From Gemmatimonadota bacterium (GTDB taxonomy: Bacteria > Gemmatimonadota > Gemmatimonadetes > Gemmatimonadales > Gemmatimonadaceae), in assembly GCA_003222065.1 (NCBI GenBank), contig QHUV01000024.1:1-10932 (forward strand): a stretch of 10,932 nt of DNA, written 5' to 3'. A program made the position numbers and the translations under genes. Below, one piece after another: positions 6,825 through 10,932 of this stretch. Every line of letters starts with the position of its first letter. Positions within the stretch are counted from its first letter, which is position 1. Below the pieces are notes generated by a model that ran no database searches, had not been told where the DNA came from, and worked only from the letters and a program-made list of their open reading frames with translations.

Positions 6825-7235
6825 CTACGGATCGCACCAGGTGAGCCCGGCACCACCAAACTCGCCGGTGCTCCAGAATGCTTCGGCCGCTTTCAAGGCG
6901 ATGGCAAGCGGGTGAATCCAGTTGCGAGGGTATAGTCCCTCCTGGCCACCGACACGCAATGCCTCTTTCGGAACCTCTGGACGCGCCGGATCGACGAGCG
7001 TCGGAAAGCGGTCGCCGGGCAGCACGCCGGTAAGAAGATACCTGCCGGCGCCCCCTCCCACGCAGAGGTAGCAGTGCAGGCTGCCAGCCTTGGGATAGAG
7101 GTAAATGTCATTGTGCGCCGCGCCATCGAGCGCGCGCACCGCGGCGATCACGGCCTTGAGCGGGGGGCGAGGGATCACCTGTTCAGTGCGCCCAGTGCCT
7201 CTCCATTCAAAAACTCTCAACTCGGCAATTGGCAT
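6825..7235 (-). CDS. Imm1-like (immunity protein family) small protein
   Basis: The protein has 136 residues and no signal peptide, so it is probably cytoplasmic. It resembles the Imm1-type immunity proteins found beside polymorphic-toxin and contact-dependent systems: 'VRALDG..HNDIYLYP' (33-48), then a glycine-rich 'CVGGGAGRYLLTG' (58-70), then 'VGGQEGLYPRNW' (95-106), ending with a helix and 'AFWSTGEFGGAGLTW' (119-133). That order is what I recall for the Imm1 family, where a late 'F...G....SLTW' is conserved. The match is by eye, so the family name is provisional; function as an antitoxin is known only for some members. No toxin gene is adjacent: neighbours are a secreted unknown and a GH63 enzyme. 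The only plausible start is ATG 7233-7235, with no Shine-Dalgarno; a (CTCCACG)n array begins 5 bp upstream. Divergent from the GH63 gene. Confidence 0.6.
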   Translation of the reverse strand: MPIAELRVFEWRGTGRTEQVIPRPPLKAVIAAVRALDGAAHNDIYLYPKAGSLHCYLCVGGGAGRYLLTGVLPGDRFPTLVDPARPEVPKEALRVGGQEGLYPRNWIHPLAIALKAAEAFWSTGEFGGAGLTWCDP

Positions 7236-7240
7236 GGTCG

Positions 7241-7302
7241 CGTGGAGCGTGGAGCGTGGAGCGTGGAGCGTGGAGCGTGGAGCGTGGGCGTGGAACGTGA
7301 AA
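7241..7302 (+). repeat. Heptamer tandem array (CGTGGAG), six perfect and three degenerate copies
   Basis: Six identical CGTGGAG units run from 7241 to 7282, followed by CGTGGG (one base short), CGTGGAA and CGTGAAA to 7302. Perfect short-unit arrays of this kind are prone to slipped-strand copy-number change. The array sits 5 bp upstream of the Imm1-like start codon. Read in that gene's direction it is (CTCCACG)n, so it occupies the place where a Shine-Dalgarno and leader would be. It is the inverted partner of the array at 7358-7392. Confidence 0.95.
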
Positions 7303-7357
7303 GGTGAGCCTGAGCCTCAAGTTCGGGTCGCGGGCTGCCGGGCGCAGTAATATCGGT
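7303..7357. other. 55-bp core between inverted heptamer arrays
   Basis: This non-repetitive segment separates the two facing arrays. It contains TAATAT (7348-7353), a possible -10 hexamer for rightward transcription toward the GH63 gene, though no good -35 was found. The TATCG (7351-7355) just before the right array is also present just before the array at 5906, the main similarity seen between the two cores. Confidence 0.4.
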
Positions 7358-7392
7358 CACGCTCTACGCTCCACGCTCCACGCTCGACGCCC
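7358..7392 (+). repeat. Heptamer tandem array (CACGCTC), inverted relative to 7241-7302
   Basis: Units are CACGCTC, TACGCTC, CACGCTC, CACGCTC and a diverged GACGCCC. The 14 bases 7372-7385 are perfectly complementary to any two adjacent units of the left array. With one G:U wobble the complementarity extends over four units (28 bp), in several possible registers. The array ends 46 bp before the GH63 start codon at 7439. Confidence 0.92.
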
Positions 7393-7438
7393 ATTTCGGC
7401 CTACCCAAACTACGCGTCGTACAGTATCGATTCGAGCC

Positions 7439-10141
7439 ATGCCGACTGCCGAATCGATTCGCCTCGACGAAGACGCCAGGCGCGACTTGAACTGGAAGCG
7501 CTGGGGACCCTACCTCGCCGAGCGACAATGGGGTACGGTGCGCGAGGATTACTCCGCGACCGGCGACGTTTGGGAGAGCTTCACCCATGACATGGCTCGC
7601 AGTCGCGCGTATCGCTGGGGCGAGGACGGATTGCTCGGTATCACCGATCGCGAGTGCCGGCTTTGTTTCGCGCTCGCACTGTGGAACGGACGAGATCCGA
7701 TTTTGAAGGAACGTTTGTTCGGACTCACCGGGCACGAGGGCAACCACAGCGAGGACGTGAAGGAGTGCTACTACTATCTCGACAGCACGCCGACCCACTC
7801 GTACATGAAAGCGCTGTACAAGTACCCGCAACTCGAGTTTCCGTACGGGGATCTCATAGCGGAGAATCGAGTCCGAACCCGACTCGATCCGGAGTACGAG
7901 CTGGTCGACACGAACGTCTTCGACGACGATCGTTACTTCGACGTCGTTGCCGAATACGCGAAGGGCTCGCCGAACGACATTCTCGTTCGCATCACGGCGA
8001 CGAATCACGGGCCCGCGGAAGCGCCGCTAGCGCTACTGCCGACACTCTGGTTCAGGAACTACTGGTCATGGGGGCGGAGCGACGAGCCGATGCCGCGGAT
8101 CTTCGCGGAAGGCTCGCGGACGCTCGTCGCCGAGCACCCGACACTCGGCATCTACCGGCTGCAGATCGCGCGCAACGGATTCGGCGTTCACCGGGCGGCG
8201 CCGGAGATGATCTTCACCGACAACGAGAGCAACCGCCGACGCCTGTGGGATGTCGACAATCATTCGCCGTACGTGAAGGACGCGTTTCACCGCTACGTCG
8301 TTCAGCGCGACGTCGATGCCGTGAACCCGCGACGCATCGGCACGAAGGCGGCGTTTCTCTTCAAGTGGATCGTGCCCGCGGGCGAGAGCGTCCGCGTCGA
8401 GCTGCGCTTATCCTCGGACGAGGAGGCGCCGGCCGAGTCATTTGGCGAGGAGTTCGACGCGACCTTCAAGCTCCGAGAGCGGGAGGCGGAGGAGTTCTAT
8501 CGGCCGCTGACCGCGGGCGCGTCGACGGAGGAGGCGCGGGTGGCGCGACAGGCCTACGCGGGCCTGCTCTGGACAAAGCAGTATTACAACTACGTCGTCC
8601 GCGAGTGGTTGGAGGGAGATCCGGCATCGCCGCCACCGCCGGCCTCGCGCTGGCAGAGTCGCAACGCGGATTGGCAACACATCTACAATCGGGACGTCAT
8701 CTCGATGCCCGACAAATGGGAATATCCGTGGTACGCCGCCTGGGACCTCGCGTTTCAGATGATCCCGTTTGCGCGGATCGATCAGCAGTTCGCGAAGGAG
8801 CAACTGATTCTGCTCCTGCGAGAGTGGTACATGCACCCCAACGGACAGCTGCCGGCATACGAGTTTGCGTTCTCGGACGTGAATCCGCCGGTTCACGCCT
8901 GGAGCGCGTGGCGGGTCTACAAGATGACCGGACCGAGGGGCGCGCGCGATCACGCCTTTCTCGAGCGGGTCTTTCACAAGTTGCTCATCAACTTCTCGTG
9001 GTGGGTGAACCGCAAGGACCCCGACGGCAACCATCTCTTCAGCGGGGGCTTCCTCGGCCTCGACAACATCGGAGTGTTCGACCGGAACAAGCCGCTGCCT
9101 AACGGGCAATATCTCGAGCAGGCGGACGGCACGGCGTGGATGGCCTTCTACTGCTCGATCATGCTCTCGATCACGCTCGAGCTGGCGACGATCGATCGCG
9201 CATACGAAGACATGGCGACGACGTTCTTCGAGCACTTCGTGTCGATCGCCGACGCCATGAATTCCCTCGGCGGCACGGGGCTGTGGGATGAGCAAGACGG
9301 GTTTTACTACGACCAGCTCTTCATCGACGGGCAGAAGACGCCGTTGCGCATCCGCTCGATCGTCGGGCTTGTTCCGTTGTTCGCCTGCGAGTGCATCGAC
9401 CAGCAAACGATCGACCGTCTGCCTGGCTTCAAGAAACGGATGCAATGGTTTCTCAACAACCGGCACGATCTCGCGGCGCACATCTCATACATGCGCGAGC
9501 GCGAGGATTCACGGCATTTGCGCCGATTGCTGGCGATGCCGGCCCGGCACAGACTCGTGCGCGTCTTGCGATACGTGCTCGACGAGAACGAATTCCTCTC
9601 GCCCTATGGCATCCGGTCGCTCTCACGCGTGCATCGCGATCACCCCTTCACGCTCCACGTCGGCGAGGACGAGTACACGGTGCGCTACTCGCCGGGTGAA
9701 TCGGAGACGTACATCTTTGGCGGCAACTCGAATTGGCGCGGCCCGATCTGGTTTCCGATCAACTACCTCGTGATCGAGGCCCTCGAGCGTTACCACCATT
9801 TCTACGGGGACTCGCTCACCGTCGAGTGCCCCACCGGCTCGGGGCACATGGCGACGCTCGGCGACGTCGCGCAAGAGCTGGCGAGCCGCCTAACGAAGAT
9901 CTTCCTGCCCGACGAGCGCGGCCATCGGCCCTGTCACGGCGGCGATCAGCGTTACGCACATAATCCGAGCTGGCGAGACCTCGTGCTCTACTACGAGCAC
10001 TTTCACGGTGACAATGGCCGGGGACTTGGCGCCAGCCATCAGACCGGATGGACGGCGCTCATCACGCGCTGTCTCGAGAAGACGGCCGCGAAGGTGGTCG
10101 TGTCGAGACCGTCGGGACAGATGGAAGCGGTGGTTGATTGA
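7439..10141 (+). CDS. GH63-like glucosidase (mannosyl-oligosaccharide-glucosidase-type superfamily)
   Basis: The protein has 900 residues. It belongs to the long GH63-like bacterial 'glucosidase' group: the N-terminus 'RWGPYLAERQWGTVREDYS' (21-39), 'RAYRWGEDGLLGI', 'CFALALWNGRDPILKERLFG' and 'DVKECYYYLDSTPTHSYMK' are characteristic of it. An N-terminal beta-rich domain (about 1-390) precedes an (alpha/alpha)6-barrel. By analogy with characterised GH63 enzymes such as YgjK, the predicted general acid is D436 in 'YPWYAAWDLAFQM'. A candidate base is E853 in 'LYYEHFHGDNGRGLGASHQ'; 'GGNSNWRGPIW' (761-771) lines the pocket. These assignments are inference. Family role: inverting hydrolysis of alpha-glucosidic bonds; the natural substrate is unknown. 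No signal peptide is seen, so the enzyme is likely cytoplasmic. ATG 7439 is chosen because family similarity begins directly after it, although the frame is open back to 7304 through the repeats. No Shine-Dalgarno is visible. Confidence 0.92.
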   Translation: MPTAESIRLDEDARRDLNWKRWGPYLAERQWGTVREDYSATGDVWESFTHDMARSRAYRWGEDGLLGITDRECRLCFALALWNGRDPILKERLFGLTGHEGNHSEDVKECYYYLDSTPTHSYMKALYKYPQLEFPYGDLIAENRVRTRLDPEYELVDTNVFDDDRYFDVVAEYAKGSPNDILVRITATNHGPAEAPLALLPTLWFRNYWSWGRSDEPMPRIFAEGSRTLVAEHPTLGIYRLQIARNGFGVHRAAPEMIFTDNESNRRRLWDVDNHSPYVKDAFHRYVVQRDVDAVNPRRIGTKAAFLFKWIVPAGESVRVELRLSSDEEAPAESFGEEFDATFKLREREAEEFYRPLTAGASTEEARVARQAYAGLLWTKQYYNYVVREWLEGDPASPPPPASRWQSRNADWQHIYNRDVISMPDKWEYPWYAAWDLAFQMIPFARIDQQFAKEQLILLLREWYMHPNGQLPAYEFAFSDVNPPVHAWSAWRVYKMTGPRGARDHAFLERVFHKLLINFSWWVNRKDPDGNHLFSGGFLGLDNIGVFDRNKPLPNGQYLEQADGTAWMAFYCSIMLSITLELATIDRAYEDMATTFFEHFVSIADAMNSLGGTGLWDEQDGFYYDQLFIDGQKTPLRIRSIVGLVPLFACECIDQQTIDRLPGFKKRMQWFLNNRHDLAAHISYMREREDSRHLRRLLAMPARHRLVRVLRYVLDENEFLSPYGIRSLSRVHRDHPFTLHVGEDEYTVRYSPGESETYIFGGNSNWRGPIWFPINYLVIEALERYHHFYGDSLTVECPTGSGHMATLGDVAQELASRLTKIFLPDERGHRPCHGGDQRYAHNPSWRDLVLYYEHFHGDNGRGLGASHQTGWTALITRCLEKTAAKVVVSRPSGQMEAVVD

Positions 10142-10160
10142 TCCCGTGCCTGTCAGTCCA

Positions 10161-10932
10161 ATGCGTGAATGGCTGGTGGCGGACGGATTGGGTGGCTACG
10201 CATCCGGAAGTGCCGACGGCATCCGGAAGCGGCGGTATCATGCGCTGCTGATCGTCGCGGCACCGGACGACGAGCGACGGTTCGCGCTCGTGAACGATGT
10301 CGAGCTGTGGGTCGATGGACCAGCCGGCGCCGTGGCGTTGAGCAGCCATCGATACGCACCGAACGTCGTTCACCCGGATGGCGCCTCGCGTCTGGCGGAC
10401 TTCGCGACTGAACCGTGGCCGTCATGGCGATTCGATCTTGGCGAAGGCCTAACGCTCGTCCAACAGCTCTTCGCACCACGAACGACGCAGCGATCGGCGA
10501 TGATTCTGCAGTGGCGCCTCGTCGGACCCAGCGCCGCGATGCCGATGCGGCTTCGCGCCCGCCCGATGCTGTCCGGCCGCGATTTTCACTCGTTGCATCG
10601 GCAGAATGCCGACTTTGCCTTCGCGCCAGAGAAGCTGAGTGAGCAAAGCTGGCTGTGGCGTCCCTATTCGGGTGTGCCGCCGATCTTGATGCATGCAAAC
10701 GGGGACTACCGGCACGAGCCGCTCTGGTTTCGGAACTTTCTGTACACGGAAGAGCGCGCACGCGGACTCGACGACCTCGAAGATCTCGCATCACCCGGAG
10801 AGTTCAGCTGGCCGCTGGGCGGAAGTGACAATAGGGATCCTGTGCTCGTGCTGACCGTCCCCGAAGAGTGGGGCGGCTACGAATCAGCGGGCAACATCGT
10901 CGCCGAGTGCCAGGCGTTGGCGAATAGCGAGC
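10161..10932 (+). CDS. Amylo-alpha-1,6-glucosidase / glycogen debranching enzyme (archaeal/bacterial type), N-terminal part, 3'-truncated
   Basis: An open frame runs from ATG 10161 to the window end (257 codons, no stop). It begins 'MREWLVADGLGGYASGSADG' and continues 'IRKRRYHALLI'. This 'EWL..NGLGGYASGT..G...RRYHGLL' pattern is the hallmark of the N-terminal domain of bacterial/archaeal glycogen debranching enzymes, whose catalytic GH15-like barrel would follow beyond the window. Later blocks also fit: 'ATEPWPSWRF', 'LVQQLFAPRTTQRSAM' and 'RPMLSGRDFHSLHRQN'. Family role: cytoplasmic hydrolysis of alpha-1,6 branch points in glycogen or limit dextrin. An in-frame GTG at 10146, only 4 bases after the GH63 stop, would add five residues (MPVSP); neither start has a clear Shine-Dalgarno, so the choice is uncertain. 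The 4-19 bp gap marks an operon with the GH63 gene. Confidence 0.92.
   Translation, partial: MREWLVADGLGGYASGSADGIRKRRYHALLIVAAPDDERRFALVNDVELWVDGPAGAVALSSHRYAPNVVHPDGASRLADFATEPWPSWRFDLGEGLTLVQQLFAPRTTQRSAMILQWRLVGPSAAMPMRLRARPMLSGRDFHSLHRQNADFAFAPEKLSEQSWLWRPYSGVPPILMHANGDYRHEPLWFRNFLYTEERARGLDDLEDLASPGEFSWPLGGSDNRDPVLVLTVPEEWGGYESAGNIVAECQALANSE

Noticed and set aside
7241..7392. CRISPR array
   Set aside because: Units are contiguous 7-mers with no spacers, and there are no cas genes.
7654..9102. 482-codon plus-strand open frame overlapping the GH63 gene
   Set aside because: Arg/Ala/Gly-rich with no family pattern; the overlapping GH63 frame is clearly the real one.
8438..9481. 347-codon open frame on the minus strand inside the GH63 gene
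   Set aside because: It is antisense to strongly conserved GH63 sequence and very Arg/Val-rich, as expected for a shadow frame in GC-rich DNA.

Overview
The window is GC-rich bacterial chromosome with tightly packed genes. The gene set (secreted proteins of unknown family, a PBP4-type peptidase, a large GH63-like glucosidase) and a very frequent GCCTAAC/GTTAGGC word suggest a soil Gemmatimonadota-like organism. This is an inference from general impression; no 16S or other phylogenetic marker is present.

Layout, left to right. (1) 1-232: the last 76 codons of a methylenetetrahydrofolate reductase domain, probably from a bifunctional homocysteine S-methyltransferase/MTHFR. (2) 288-776: a CbiX/SirB-type chelatase with a cysteine-rich tail. 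Its stop codon overlaps that of the convergent gene at 773-1582 (minus), a secreted protein with an HEATH zinc-peptidase motif. (3) 1583-1976: about 390 bp without a convincing gene. (4) 1977-5736: a compact plus-strand run of acyl-CoA dehydrogenase, zinc-free quinone oxidoreductase (4-bp overlap) and D-Ala-D-Ala carboxypeptidase DacB. (5) 5737-5968: repeat-rich spacer with a 14-bp tandem array and a 7-bp array in opposite polarity. (6) 5969-6802: a secreted protein of unknown family, convergent with a minus-strand Imm1-like protein (6825-7235). (7) 7236-7438: divergent spacer with two heptamer arrays facing each other as inverted repeats. (8) 7439 to the window end: a GH63-like glucosidase followed closely by the start of an amylo-alpha-1,6-glucosidase (glycogen-debranching type), a likely alpha-glucan or trehalose-type carbohydrate operon.

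No complete classic mobile element, CRISPR array, tRNA or rRNA was seen. The most unusual signals are two spacers (5761-5940 and 7241-7392) with the same plan: a GAGCG-type tandem array, a core of about 55-60 bp, then a CGCTC-type array in inverted polarity. They look like two copies of one repeat-element family. Other points of interest are the over-represented GCCTAAC word and an orphan immunity-like gene whose start codon sits next to a potentially unstable heptamer array.
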